From IMG/VR virus record IMGVR_UViG_3300044675_000918, positions 1 through 30,221 of that record: 30,221 nt of DNA. One strand, given 5' to 3'. Of the stretch, positions 1 to 7,800 are shown one piece after another. Every line of letters starts with the position of its first letter. Position 1 is the stretch's first letter. The translations under genes were made by a program, and so were the position numbers. The stretch comes from a virus. The notes under the pieces are model-generated. The model saw only the letters and a list, made by a program, of their open reading frames with translations, ran no database searches and had not been told where the DNA came from.

Positions 1-884
1 ACAATACCATTTAGTTCTGCGGTAGTAACCAAATCACCAATGGTATCAAGACCAATATCGTCACCTCTAAAATAAAAATCATACTCACCAGACTGGAACC
101 CTGGAGAGGTTTTGGAGAACTGGAGTTCCCACTTAATAGTTCTACCAACTTTTTCTTCAATTAATTTGTCTCCTACCTTAATTTTTCCTTTAATCGCTTG
201 ATTGTCGGACTCGGAACTAAATAACTTAACAATGCAAGAAGAATAAAACTTAGTAGCCTGACCACCAGAAGGCTGCTGGCTAGTATACATAGCGTTAATA
301 TTATTACGAGACTGGGAAATAAGAACAAGAAGAGTAGGCTTAACTTTGTTGTTAGCATAATTAAGCATTTTCCATGCGTTACTAAAGTCACGAGACTCTG
401 CTCCAATCTGTTTGGTATTTTCTAATGCCTTCATTTCATCTGTATCTTTTTCAAAATAGATTGCTGGAAGCATTGATGTAATAGAGTCTACCACGATTAA
501 GTCAACGCCAGCGTTCATTAATCCAACGCCTACATCTACCATATCACTAATCGTCCTTGCTTGTGAGTAGATTAGTTTTTCTGGATCTACCCCAAGAGTT
601 CTAGCCCAGTCTTCAGAGTATGACATTTCCGAGTCAATCCAAGCACACAGTTTTCCCTCTGCTTGGGCTAGGGCAATCATCTGAAGGCACATAGAAGACT
701 TTGCAGAGGACTTTGAGCCCCATATAAGTACTTGTCTACCGTAAGGCAGTCCGCCTCCCAGAGCACGGTTTAAGCCAAAACTAGGGGTGGGCTGATACTC
801 ATAGTTGACACCAACTCCACTGCCTAATCTTTTTCTCAACTTAGGATCAAGTTGTGCTAACGCTTCTTCTATACTAACCGACAT
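1..884 (-). CDS. recA: RecA-like recombinase, 3' end cut by window edge
   Basis: My own translation gives an open frame of 294 codons from ATG at 884 to the window edge. It starts MSVSIEEALAQLDPKLRKRL. RecA landmarks appear in order: a Walker A variant GSKSSAKSS (residues 56-64, Lys62), the segment WIDSEMSYSEDWARTLGVD matching the RecA region with the catalytic glutamate, a Walker B strand DLIVVDSITSM, and QQPSGGQATKFYSS matching the L2/strand region of RecA. Such proteins polymerise on ssDNA and drive strand exchange with ATP. In phages they serve recombination-dependent replication and repair. The second Walker A glycine is Ala61, a departure from GPESSGKT-type loops. GGAGG lies 6 nt before ATG 884. 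An in-frame ATG at 890 is too close to that site. The start overlaps the polymerase stop by 11 nt, so the two are probably co-translated. The C-terminus is not visible. Confidence 0.93.
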   Translation of the reverse strand, partial: MSVSIEEALAQLDPKLRKRLGSGVGVNYEYQPTPSFGLNRALGGGLPYGRQVLIWGSKSSAKSSMCLQMIALAQAEGKLCAWIDSEMSYSEDWARTLGVDPEKLIYSQARTISDMVDVGVGLMNAGVDLIVVDSITSMLPAIYFEKDTDEMKALENTKQIGAESRDFSNAWKMLNYANNKVKPTLLVLISQSRNNINAMYTSQQPSGGQATKFYSSCIVKLFSSESDNQAIKGKIKVGDKLIEEKVGRTIKWELQFSKTSPGFQSGEYDFYFRGDDIGLDTIGDLVTTAELNGI

Positions 885-3800
885 GTACATCCTCCAATGT
901 TACTGTTCCGTCTTTTGTCTTTCCAAAATCAAACTTGTAAGATTTTCCTTCTTCAATATTCATATACGCCTTTGCAAACGATGTAGGAAAAACAGTGATA
1001 GAGTGAAGGTCTCTGCTTGTATCTGCAAGCGTAAGAGATGCCATCTTCTTTCCTGTCTTTGTAATCCTTGGTTTAAATGAAACTACAAACATCTCATCAT
1101 CCTTGTATGGTAGTTGCTTATAACTTAAGAACTTCACAAGCGCATGAGACGATTCTTTTATTTCGTCAGATGGAATGAAAGATACAATCCTGTTATCATT
1201 ACAAAGAAGCAGATAAGAACGACCTGTCTCAATAGTCGTATTCTCATCATCAAATATACCGACACTGCCAGTTTTGTCCAAAACTTCAACTCGTGACCAT
1301 CCTGTTCCTCGCTTAATTGATTTTACCATACCCATAAAAATGTATGATCCCTTTTCCTCAAAGTCAACAATATCCTGAATAAAGGCGTAGTAATGAGAAG
1401 GTATTGTAATATTAAACTCTGGAAGGTTTAAGTACTCATATAGATTCTCTTTAATTTCCTGATCATTTCTAGGATTATCATTAAAGGTTGCAGCACCAAT
1501 AACTCTTAGTGCTTGAAGTGCACGACTATTTACTCCGTTACCCTTGGTAAATGTAAATTCTTCAAGTTCTTTGTACGAACGGAATGGTCGTGCCGATATG
1601 TATCGTTCACCAATCTTGTCAGATATGAACTTGATAGCACTGAGTCCAAACCTAATGCCTTTACCCTCAATTTTAAAATCGATATCCGAATCGTTAATGT
1701 GAGGTAACTTAACGCTAATGCCCATTCTTTTTGCTTCAATAAGATATTCAGTTCTCGCATCTTTGTCCTTTTCATTCTTTAGCACTGAGTACATAAACTC
1801 AAGTGGGTAATAATACTTTAGCCATGCTGTCCAATATGATAGCGTTGAGTATGCTACTGCGTGAGACTTATTGAATGAGTACCCTGCGTGAGCCTCAAAG
1901 TCATGCCAAAGATCACGAGCAAGGTTTGGAGAGATGAACTTAGATGCACCCTCTACGAACTTCTCTTTAAACTGATCAAATTCTTTAGCATCTTTTTTCT
2001 TTCCAATGATCTTTCTAACTTTATCTGCTTCCGACATGGACATACCGCCAAGGTGTACGCATGCTTGCATAACTTGTTCCTGGTAAAGAATACAGCCATA
2101 AGTGTCCTCCGTAAATTCCTTTAGTACTTGGTGTGTGTAAGATATATTTTGACGACCATGTTTACGATCAACATAATCCTTTCCAATAGTATTCATTGCA
2201 CCTGGCCGAACAAGAGCGTTTGATGCTGCGAGTTCGTTTAAGTTTTTAACGCCCATCTTAATAAGAAGGTTTGTGTATGGTGCTGCTTCACACTGGAACA
2301 CACCTTTTGTGTGTCCGTCTGATAACATCTGATATACATTTGCATCATCCATCTTGATCTTGAGAAGGTCAATCTTCTTGCCATCTCGCTCTTTGATTAT
2401 GTCGATTGTATTCTTAAGAACAGACAAAGTTTTAAGACCCAAAGCATCAATCTTAATTAAACCAATTCTTTCAGCCTCCTCCATGTCAACACCAACTACA
2501 GGAATTCTTTCATCAGATCCAGTAGATGATCTTGTTTCAAGTGGTGCATATCTAAAAATTGGTTCCTTTGCAGTTACAACACCTGCTGCGTGAATGCCTG
2601 TTCCACGGATTCGACCACGAAGTTGTTCTCCATAAACCTCTACCTCTGGATACTTCTCACGAAACTCTCGTGTTGATTTAGATGTGCAGAAGTCATCCCA
2701 AGTGTCTACGGTCTTTAGTACTTTATTAACATCTGAAAGAGGTATGTTTAGTACTCGTGCAACATCTCTTACAATTCCTTTTCCAGTAAACTGTAAGAAT
2801 GTAGCAATAGATGCAACATGTCGATACTGTCTAACAAGATAATCTTTAACTTCTTCACGACGAGTATCCTGAATATCTGTATCGATATCTGGAAAGTCGT
2901 TACGCTCTGGATTAATAAATCGGAAGAACAAAAGATTGTGTTCAATAGGATCAATATCTGTAATCTTTAATGCATAACAGACAAGAGAACCAGCAGATGA
3001 TCCACGACCTGGCCCAACCATAATCTCTTCCTTCTTAGCCCAGTTAATCATGTTACTTACAACAAGGAAGTATGGGGCAAACTTCTTGTCCTTAATAATC
3101 TGTAATTCTTCTTCAAGTCTATCAAGGTACTCTTGGTTTTCTGACAAACCTCGCTCTGCCAAACCTTCAAGCGCAACCTTGGCAAGTTCTTTATCAGGAC
3201 TCTTGTACTGTACTGGAAGAAGGTTTAGTCCTTCTTGAATGCCATAGTCTCCTACTGTCTCTGCTAATAAGAGTGTGTTTGAGTAGATGTCTGGTCGATC
3301 AATACCCTGCGATTCCATGGCTGCCTTGATCTCTTCGTATGATAGTAGGTGGATATCAAACTTATTAAATGTTATCTGACGGTCTTCGCCATAAAGATAG
3401 TCAAGGCGTTCCATCATGTTGCCTTTTTTCTTTGACTTTTCATATGTTGCATCTTTTACGAACTTGCCGTGTGTGTTCATGAGCAACTTAAACTCTTGAA
3501 CTTCTTTTTGCGACGGATCAACATGGTGGCAGTCTGGTGTTACAACAACTTTGATTCCAAACTCATCTGCTAGTTCAATTAAATATTTGTTAATGTGTGC
3601 TTCGTTGTGAGGCATGACTTCAATGTAGTAGTCATCTTCAAAGCGTTCCTTAAACCAAGATATGTATTTCTTAGCAAGAGCAAACTCTTCTTCCTCTAAT
3701 GCCTTTACAAGTACACTACTTGGACAAGCAGAGGTTACTATAATTCCTTCTTTATACTTTTCAAGAATCGTAAAGTCAAATCTTGGCTTCTTAAAGAAAC

Positions 3801-4149
3801 CATCTGTCCACGATAGTTCACTAATCTTGTTAAGGTTTTCCAAACCAATTTGATTCTTGGCTAGAAGGATAATGTGGTTGTAGACAAGATCTTGTTGACC
3901 TTCTCTTTCAGACTTATCTCGTGTATCAGATATGTCTGCACACATGTATCCTTCTAGACCTAGAATTGGCTTAATGCCCTTTGCTTTTGCAATACGGTGC
4001 AGTTCCCTATGCCCAGACAAAGTACCGTGGTCAGTGATGGCAATTGCTGGCATCCCTAACTCAACTGCACGGTCAACATATTCTTCTGGAGTAGCAATCC
4101 CATCAAATAAACTAAAATGGGTATGGACATGTAAGCCTACGTAGTTCAT
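874..4149 (-). CDS. dnaE: DNA polymerase III alpha subunit (DnaE type) with PHP domain
   Basis: This 1091-aa protein is the likely phage replicative polymerase, a C-family enzyme. The PHP domain is at the N-terminus (HVHTH at residues 7-11, ITDHG near 38-42, GLEGY near 64-68, TPDCHH near 204-209). The palm carries GPGRGSSAGS (379-388), PDIDTD (catalytic Asp421 and Asp423) and IKIDALGLKTL with the third Asp568. Downstream come YQEQVM and FNKSHAVAYS typical of DnaE. An OB-like segment near the C-terminus starts around YIFMGMVKSIKR. The length is slightly below the roughly 1160 residues of bacterial DnaE. The open frame extends upstream to 4251, but the PHP domain begins right after ATG 4149, which lies 1 nt past the SSB stop, so that start is chosen. 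No strong ribosome binding site is seen and coupling to the upstream gene is likely. No separate DnaQ exonuclease is visible in the window, so PHP proofreading is plausible. Confidence 0.95.
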   Translation of the reverse strand: MNYVGLHVHTHFSLFDGIATPEEYVDRAVELGMPAIAITDHGTLSGHRELHRIAKAKGIKPILGLEGYMCADISDTRDKSEREGQQDLVYNHIILLAKNQIGLENLNKISELSWTDGFFKKPRFDFTILEKYKEGIIVTSACPSSVLVKALEEEEFALAKKYISWFKERFEDDYYIEVMPHNEAHINKYLIELADEFGIKVVVTPDCHHVDPSQKEVQEFKLLMNTHGKFVKDATYEKSKKKGNMMERLDYLYGEDRQITFNKFDIHLLSYEEIKAAMESQGIDRPDIYSNTLLLAETVGDYGIQEGLNLLPVQYKSPDKELAKVALEGLAERGLSENQEYLDRLEEELQIIKDKKFAPYFLVVSNMINWAKKEEIMVGPGRGSSAGSLVCYALKITDIDPIEHNLLFFRFINPERNDFPDIDTDIQDTRREEVKDYLVRQYRHVASIATFLQFTGKGIVRDVARVLNIPLSDVNKVLKTVDTWDDFCTSKSTREFREKYPEVEVYGEQLRGRIRGTGIHAAGVVTAKEPIFRYAPLETRSSTGSDERIPVVGVDMEEAERIGLIKIDALGLKTLSVLKNTIDIIKERDGKKIDLLKIKMDDANVYQMLSDGHTKGVFQCEAAPYTNLLIKMGVKNLNELAASNALVRPGAMNTIGKDYVDRKHGRQNISYTHQVLKEFTEDTYGCILYQEQVMQACVHLGGMSMSEADKVRKIIGKKKDAKEFDQFKEKFVEGASKFISPNLARDLWHDFEAHAGYSFNKSHAVAYSTLSYWTAWLKYYYPLEFMYSVLKNEKDKDARTEYLIEAKRMGISVKLPHINDSDIDFKIEGKGIRFGLSAIKFISDKIGERYISARPFRSYKELEEFTFTKGNGVNSRALQALRVIGAATFNDNPRNDQEIKENLYEYLNLPEFNITIPSHYYAFIQDIVDFEEKGSYIFMGMVKSIKRGTGWSRVEVLDKTGSVGIFDDENTTIETGRSYLLLCNDNRIVSFIPSDEIKESSHALVKFLSYKQLPYKDDEMFVVSFKPRITKTGKKMASLTLADTSRDLHSITVFPTSFAKAYMNIEEGKSYKFDFGKTKDGTVTLEDVHVG

Positions 4150-4150
4150 A

Positions 4151-4807
4151 TTACCAATCAGCGTTAGTTGCTGAGGTGGCAGATGGGCCATCAAAGCCCA
4201 AATAGAACGCTTCTTGTTCTGCATAAGGAATCTTCTTGAGTGCTGACTCAAGAGGATAAGGCTCTATGGCCTTCCAATCAAATGGTTCCTTATCTGGTGC
4301 AGATGGAATAAGTGTGTAATTGGTTTCAGTTCCCTGACCATTACGCTTTAACTTCCATAGTACGTTTGAGATGCTTCCTGTTTCAAGAGCATACTCACGA
4401 ATTGTGTTGAATGATGACTGCTTGCTGATACCCATTGACCAAATTGCAACATATGGTGCTTCGATACCATCGTCAACTAGGACATTGCAATAGAAACGAA
4501 GACGGCCACGCCATCCAGCCTTTGGATCCTTACGGTGCATTTCTTCTGCCCAGTCACGACCTTCTGATTCCATTGTATCTACAGCCTTACGCTTGTAGTC
4601 CTTTGGGTTTACGTGTTCCTTAACAACTAGTGCTAGTCCACGATTTTCATTATAGTTTGCTGAGTCTTCATCAAGTTCTTCGATAAATCGAATCTTAACT
4701 GATTGTCCATCAGCGAGTTTTAGCCACTTTAACTTTGGCCCGTCGTTTTCATACTTTGGCTTGTCGAGCAGGGCATTAATGTTCTTGAGTCCCTTTACTA
4801 CGCTCAT
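4151..4807 (-). CDS. Probable phage single-stranded DNA-binding protein
   Basis: This 218-aa protein begins MSVVKGLKNINALLDKPKYE. It has the look of gp32/gp2.5-style phage SSBs: a short basic N-terminus, a beta-rich body (SVKIRFIEEL, GWRGRLRFYCNVLVDDG, APYVAIWSMGISKQS) and the segment VLWKLKRNGQGTETNYTLIP, a pattern common in phage ssDNA-binding proteins. The C-terminus ends in NADW with one acidic residue and an aromatic, only loosely like the acidic SSB tail. It would coat ssDNA at the fork and contact the primase, polymerase and RecA encoded around it. The start ATG 4807 has an excellent AAAGGAG 6 nt upstream. The stop is 1 nt before the polymerase start. The identity rests on fold-like features and position, not on an invariant motif. 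Confidence 0.6.
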   Translation of the reverse strand: MSVVKGLKNINALLDKPKYENDGPKLKWLKLADGQSVKIRFIEELDEDSANYNENRGLALVVKEHVNPKDYKRKAVDTMESEGRDWAEEMHRKDPKAGWRGRLRFYCNVLVDDGIEAPYVAIWSMGISKQSSFNTIREYALETGSISNVLWKLKRNGQGTETNYTLIPSAPDKEPFDWKAIEPYPLESALKKIPYAEQEAFYLGFDGPSATSATNADW

Positions 4808-4830
4808 ATATTTCTCCTTTGTTTGTTATA

Positions 4831-5775
4831 TTAGTTTAGCATAAGAGATATAGATTTGTCAAACTGGAACTCTAAATTCTTAAGTTCTTCATCTGGCATA
4901 TCTCCAATATCCTTATACTGATTGTTTAGTTTAATAACAGAAACACGAGTAGAAAGTTTTTCAACTATCCTATCTTTCATGTTTCCTCCTGCCTCATCAT
5001 TATCAGCAATAACAATAATGTTATTGAAATACTTCTGAAGCAATTCTATTTGTGTACTTGATACGTTTGCACCAAGTGTTGCTACTGCTGGGAGTCCTAC
5101 CTGGTCAAGTCTGATAGCATCAAACGAAGACTCTACTACATACACTCTATCAGATTTCTTAACTCTATGCAGGTTAAACAGTGTTTTACTTTTTGGAAGT
5201 CCTGGAGTATTCTTAAAATCTTTTCCTTCAATAGACCTACCAACAAATCCTAAAGGGATCCCATCTGGACTATGAACTGGAACGGTTACCATGTCTTGCT
5301 TTTCTGAATAACCCAATGAGAATTTTATGCAAGAAGGCTTTTCAATTTTTCTGTATGTAAAATAATTTCTTGCTCTTTCTGAACCGACTAACCCATTGTG
5401 TAATCTTTTAATAATAAGTTCATCAAATGTTTTATAAACTTCTTCTTTTACAAGGACTTTGTCAATCTCTGTAGTAATATTAGTTAACTTCTCTTTACTC
5501 TTTATAAACCTTGCAGATTCAAAATATGTTCTACCAGAAGTATGCATAACTAGTTCTATTAGGTCTGCAGATTTTTGGCAAGAAAAACAAAAGAACATTC
5601 CGCTTCCTTTTTGTACTTCTCCTGCTGGGGTTCTGTGATTATTGTGAAATGGACAAAAGATCATGAAGTCTGCATCAAGTTCAGACTCTACGGTAATACC
5701 CGATCCTGTAAGTACTCGCTTGACTTGGTCTGCTGAATAAAGATGGGATTGGCTCCGTCTATTCCTGCTATCCAT
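4831..5775 (-). CDS. dnaG: DNA primase, DnaG type (CHC2 zinc finger plus TOPRIM)
   Basis: This 314-aa primase makes RNA primers at the phage fork. A CHC2-type zinc site is formed by Cys41, His44, Cys63 and Cys66 (CPFHNN ... FFCFSC). The central segment carries the usual basic catalytic-core elements, including FVGRSIEGKDFKNTPGLPKS. The TOPRIM domain shows VVESSFDAI (Glu215) and ADNDEAG (Asp258, Asp260), the metal-binding acidic residues. It is shorter than bacterial DnaG (about 600 aa) and lacks a C-terminal DnaB-binding domain, as in many phage primases. The helicase is a separate gene upstream. Start ATG 5775 has AAAGGA about 8 nt upstream. The family-like N-terminal segment YSADQVKRVL begins at residue 13, so a start much further downstream is unlikely. 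The gene overlaps the upstream gene by 88 nt, which is long for this genome. Confidence 0.92.
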   Translation of the reverse strand: MDSRNRRSQSHLYSADQVKRVLTGSGITVESELDADFMIFCPFHNNHRTPAGEVQKGSGMFFCFSCQKSADLIELVMHTSGRTYFESARFIKSKEKLTNITTEIDKVLVKEEVYKTFDELIIKRLHNGLVGSERARNYFTYRKIEKPSCIKFSLGYSEKQDMVTVPVHSPDGIPLGFVGRSIEGKDFKNTPGLPKSKTLFNLHRVKKSDRVYVVESSFDAIRLDQVGLPAVATLGANVSSTQIELLQKYFNNIIVIADNDEAGGNMKDRIVEKLSTRVSVIKLNNQYKDIGDMPDEELKNLEFQFDKSISLMLN

Positions 5776-6044
5776 TCGCTTTTCCTTTTCCCTGCGTAAA
5801 CTGCATGTATCGATAGTTCAAATTCAAAATAGTTCTTTATATCATTATACCTTATTGTGAAGTCTGGGTCAAGATCAATTCTTGGCACATACCCACTTAA
5901 TTTCATTTCTGATATCAATAATCTTATATACTCTTGTTTGAGTCTTCCGATCATTGAATCGTCATAGATTACTCCGTCAAGGCAAAAACGCTTAATCGAC
6001 TTATGATGATAAGACTTATGAGTGGTAGCATTCTTTTCTGACAT
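5688..6044 (-). CDS. Conserved-looking unknown protein between helicase and primase
   Basis: This 118-aa protein has no function I can name. It has a basic N-terminus (KSYHHKSIKRFCLDG) followed by a compact alpha/beta body: YDDSMIGRLKQEYIRLLISE, then DFTIRYNDIKNYFEFELSI. No catalytic motif, zinc site or membrane segment is visible. It follows the DnaB stop by 12 nt and runs 88 nt into the primase gene. Its position inside the replisome operon suggests an accessory replication role, perhaps contacting helicase or primase, but that is inference from context only. There is no Shine-Dalgarno sequence before ATG 6044. Instead a TATAAT hexamer lies 5 nt upstream, so translation may be coupled to the helicase or may use a leaderless transcript. 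The part that overlaps the primase may be a non-conserved tail. Confidence 0.75.
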   Translation of the reverse strand: MSEKNATTHKSYHHKSIKRFCLDGVIYDDSMIGRLKQEYIRLLISEMKLSGYVPRIDLDPDFTIRYNDIKNYFEFELSIHAVYAGKRKSEWIAGIDGANPIFIQQTKSSEYLQDRVLP

Positions 6045-6049
6045 ACCAT

Positions 6050-6055
6050 ATTATA
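6050..6055 (-). promoter_or_regulatory. Possible -10 element for a leaderless start
   Basis: TATAAT on the minus strand lies just past the helicase stop. Five bases (ATGGT) separate it from ATG 6044. No ribosome binding site is present, so a transcript could begin at or next to the start codon. No clear -35 and no TG extension were seen, which makes this the weakest of the promoter calls. Confidence 0.3.
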
Positions 6056-6056
6056 A

Positions 6057-7277
6057 CTACTTATCTTCAAAGTCTTTATATCTATAATATCCCTTGTCAA
6101 AGTCACACTGGACTAGGAAATCTCCCATAAATCCATTACGGTTTTTACGGAATGCACATTCAATGATATCACTGTTTGTTCCACGGCCCAATGCAAGCAC
6201 CCAATCAGCATCATAAGCAATCTGTCTAGACCAGGATGTTTGACCAAGTGTTGGAACACTGTTTAGGTCGTTGGCATCGTCAGGTGTTGCAGATGAAATT
6301 GCAATAATTGGAACTTCTTCACCAATAGCCATTAGTTTTAATTCTCTTGAGAGGTTCTTCATTCGTACCGTTTCATTGTCTGACTTCTGGTTAGGAGCCA
6401 TCAACTGAAGGTAGTCAACGATCACAAAATCTGGCTTGTACTGATCAATCTTTCCACGAAGAACAGAAGGGTTGATTTCTCCGCCACTATCATTTGATAT
6501 GATGTGGAATTCTGGCTTTCCTGCAAGATTCTTTGCATGCCATTCCTTTAGCATGTCAATTTCAATCTCACCATTGCTAATCTTCCTGTGAGACCATCTA
6601 CCTTCACCCATAATAGTAAACACACGATTACGAACTTCAGTCTCAGACATTTCAAGAGAGATTACCATTGGGGACTTTCCTTGCTTCCATGCTTGAACAG
6701 CAAAGTAAAGTGCAAGCCACGACTTTCCAATTCCTGGATAAGCAAGAAACACTCCAAGTTGTCCTGGCATAATTCCAGAAGGAAGATAGTTGTCAAACCC
6801 TGGAAGACCTGTTTTGATTCCAGAAAGTCCTAGCGCTTGTTGTTTCTTAACATTTTCAAAATATGCAATAGCAGACTCAAGATCCGTTACATCAATATCA
6901 CGAATAGCAGAAGTATTCTTTTTTAATTCTGAGGTCTTTGTTATTAGTTCGTTAAGGGCACCGTTTCCATTATTGTTTTGGATCTCACTTGCAGCAGATC
7001 TAATTATATCTTTAAGGCTGTCGGTAAGGTACTCTCCCTGAAGTTCTTCAAGATGATGCTTGGTTGCTCCGATACCTGACACTGGCTCAAAGTCTCTAAA
7101 CTTTTCAGTAACTAATTCTGTTGGAGGAAGAACAGAGTTATTTTCAAAATACAACCTAATAAAATTCCAGATGTCTCCGTGAGTTCTTAAAAGATTATCA
7201 ACATTAGCCTGAAGAAGAACATGGATTTGCTTATCGCTTAAAACAGCCGTAAGTAGTTTTGCTTCTGCATTATTCAC
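6057..7277 (-). CDS. dnaB: Replicative DNA helicase, DnaB family
   Basis: This 406-aa RecA-fold helicase would unwind DNA at the phage replication fork as a hexamer. The N-terminal helical domain (about 1-110) is followed by a linker and the ATPase core starting at SGIKTGLPGFDNYLPSG. Walker A is AYPGIGKS (179-186, Lys185), the ISLEMS motif carries Glu209, and Walker B is DFVIVDYLQLM with Asp288. Later come SSATPDD and the arginine-bearing LALGRG and FRKNRNG segments typical of DnaB motif 4. The start is GTG at 7277: AAAGGAG lies 7 nt upstream, and no in-frame ATG fits as well. It overlaps the preceding gene by 8 nt. The length (406 versus about 470 in E. coli DnaB) reflects a somewhat shorter N-terminal domain. 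Confidence 0.95.
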   Translation of the reverse strand: MNNAEAKLLTAVLSDKQIHVLLQANVDNLLRTHGDIWNFIRLYFENNSVLPPTELVTEKFRDFEPVSGIGATKHHLEELQGEYLTDSLKDIIRSAASEIQNNNGNGALNELITKTSELKKNTSAIRDIDVTDLESAIAYFENVKKQQALGLSGIKTGLPGFDNYLPSGIMPGQLGVFLAYPGIGKSWLALYFAVQAWKQGKSPMVISLEMSETEVRNRVFTIMGEGRWSHRKISNGEIEIDMLKEWHAKNLAGKPEFHIISNDSGGEINPSVLRGKIDQYKPDFVIVDYLQLMAPNQKSDNETVRMKNLSRELKLMAIGEEVPIIAISSATPDDANDLNSVPTLGQTSWSRQIAYDADWVLALGRGTNSDIIECAFRKNRNGFMGDFLVQCDFDKGYYRYKDFEDK

Positions 7278-7578
7278 TTAGCCACTCCTTTGCTAGTCTT
7301 CTGCGCTCTGTGCGCTCCTCTATGTCTTTAACTTTATCTCTTTGTGCCTGCAATATTTTTTCTGCATTATATGCAAAGTAATTCCAAGAAGGATTCTCTG
7401 CAACTGAAAAGTAGTACTCAAGTATATCGTAGCATCCTGGCAGTGTATATGACTCTACAAGGGCATCAGAAGCCCACTGCTCTACATTTAAATTAAGAGA
7501 TGGCTTTGATTCGTACCTTGCGGTATGATACTTGCTGTATCTTGAAAGCAAAGCCATACGGTCTTTGCGTTCGGCCAT
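7270..7578 (-). CDS. Small helical protein directly upstream of DnaB, unknown function
   Basis: This 102-aa protein, MAERKDRMALLSRYSKYHTA onward, looks mostly alpha-helical. The central part reads WASDALVESYTLPGCYDILE and is rich in aromatics. The C-terminal third is a charged helix with many Arg, Lys and Glu residues (QRDKVKDIEERTERRRLAKE). There is no ATP-binding motif and no zinc site. Its start overlaps the previous stop as TAATG and its stop overlaps the helicase start by 8 nt, so it is made together with DnaB. A helicase-loading or helicase-regulating role is one idea, since many phages carry a small loader next to DnaB, but nothing in the sequence proves it. Confidence 0.8.
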   Translation of the reverse strand: MAERKDRMALLSRYSKYHTARYESKPSLNLNVEQWASDALVESYTLPGCYDILEYYFSVAENPSWNYFAYNAEKILQAQRDKVKDIEERTERRRLAKEWLSE

Positions 7579-7787
7579 TATGCTTCGGCAGCCTCTTCTT
7601 GTGCTTCCTTGATCTTATCTGTAAGTTTATCTTCAACAAACTTGTAGACACGCTCAAAAGCCTGATCTATATTTTCTCCATTGCGTTTTGAATCAACAAC
7701 TCCAAGATCAAGTCTTAGTGATTGAAAGTTACCGAGGTTAAGCGTGTATCCTAGTGTAACAGATACTTTTGTCTCTTCGTTTTCCAT
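7578..7787 (-). CDS. Small acidic protein, unknown function
   Basis: This 69-aa protein, MENEETKVSVTLGYTLNLGN onward, has a beta-hairpin-like N-terminal half (KVSVTLGYTLNLGNFQSLRL, then DLGVV) and an amphipathic helix (FERVYKFVEDKLTDKIKEAQ) ending in an acidic Ala/Glu tail. A longer open frame reaches 7868, but the first 27 codons overlap the HTH gene. ATG 7787 has GAAGGG 6 nt upstream and sits 13 nt after the HTH stop, so it is preferred. The stop overlaps the next start as TAATG. I recognise no enzyme family. Its place in the replication operon is the only clue. Confidence 0.8.
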   Translation of the reverse strand: MENEETKVSVTLGYTLNLGNFQSLRLDLGVVDSKRNGENIDQAFERVYKFVEDKLTDKIKEAQEEAAEA

Positions 7788-7800
7788 TTTATACCCTTCG

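Noticed and set aside
4150-4251. Longer N-terminus for the DNA polymerase
   Set aside because: The extra 34 codons overlap the SSB gene and read as a non-family sequence, while the PHP domain begins immediately after ATG 4149.
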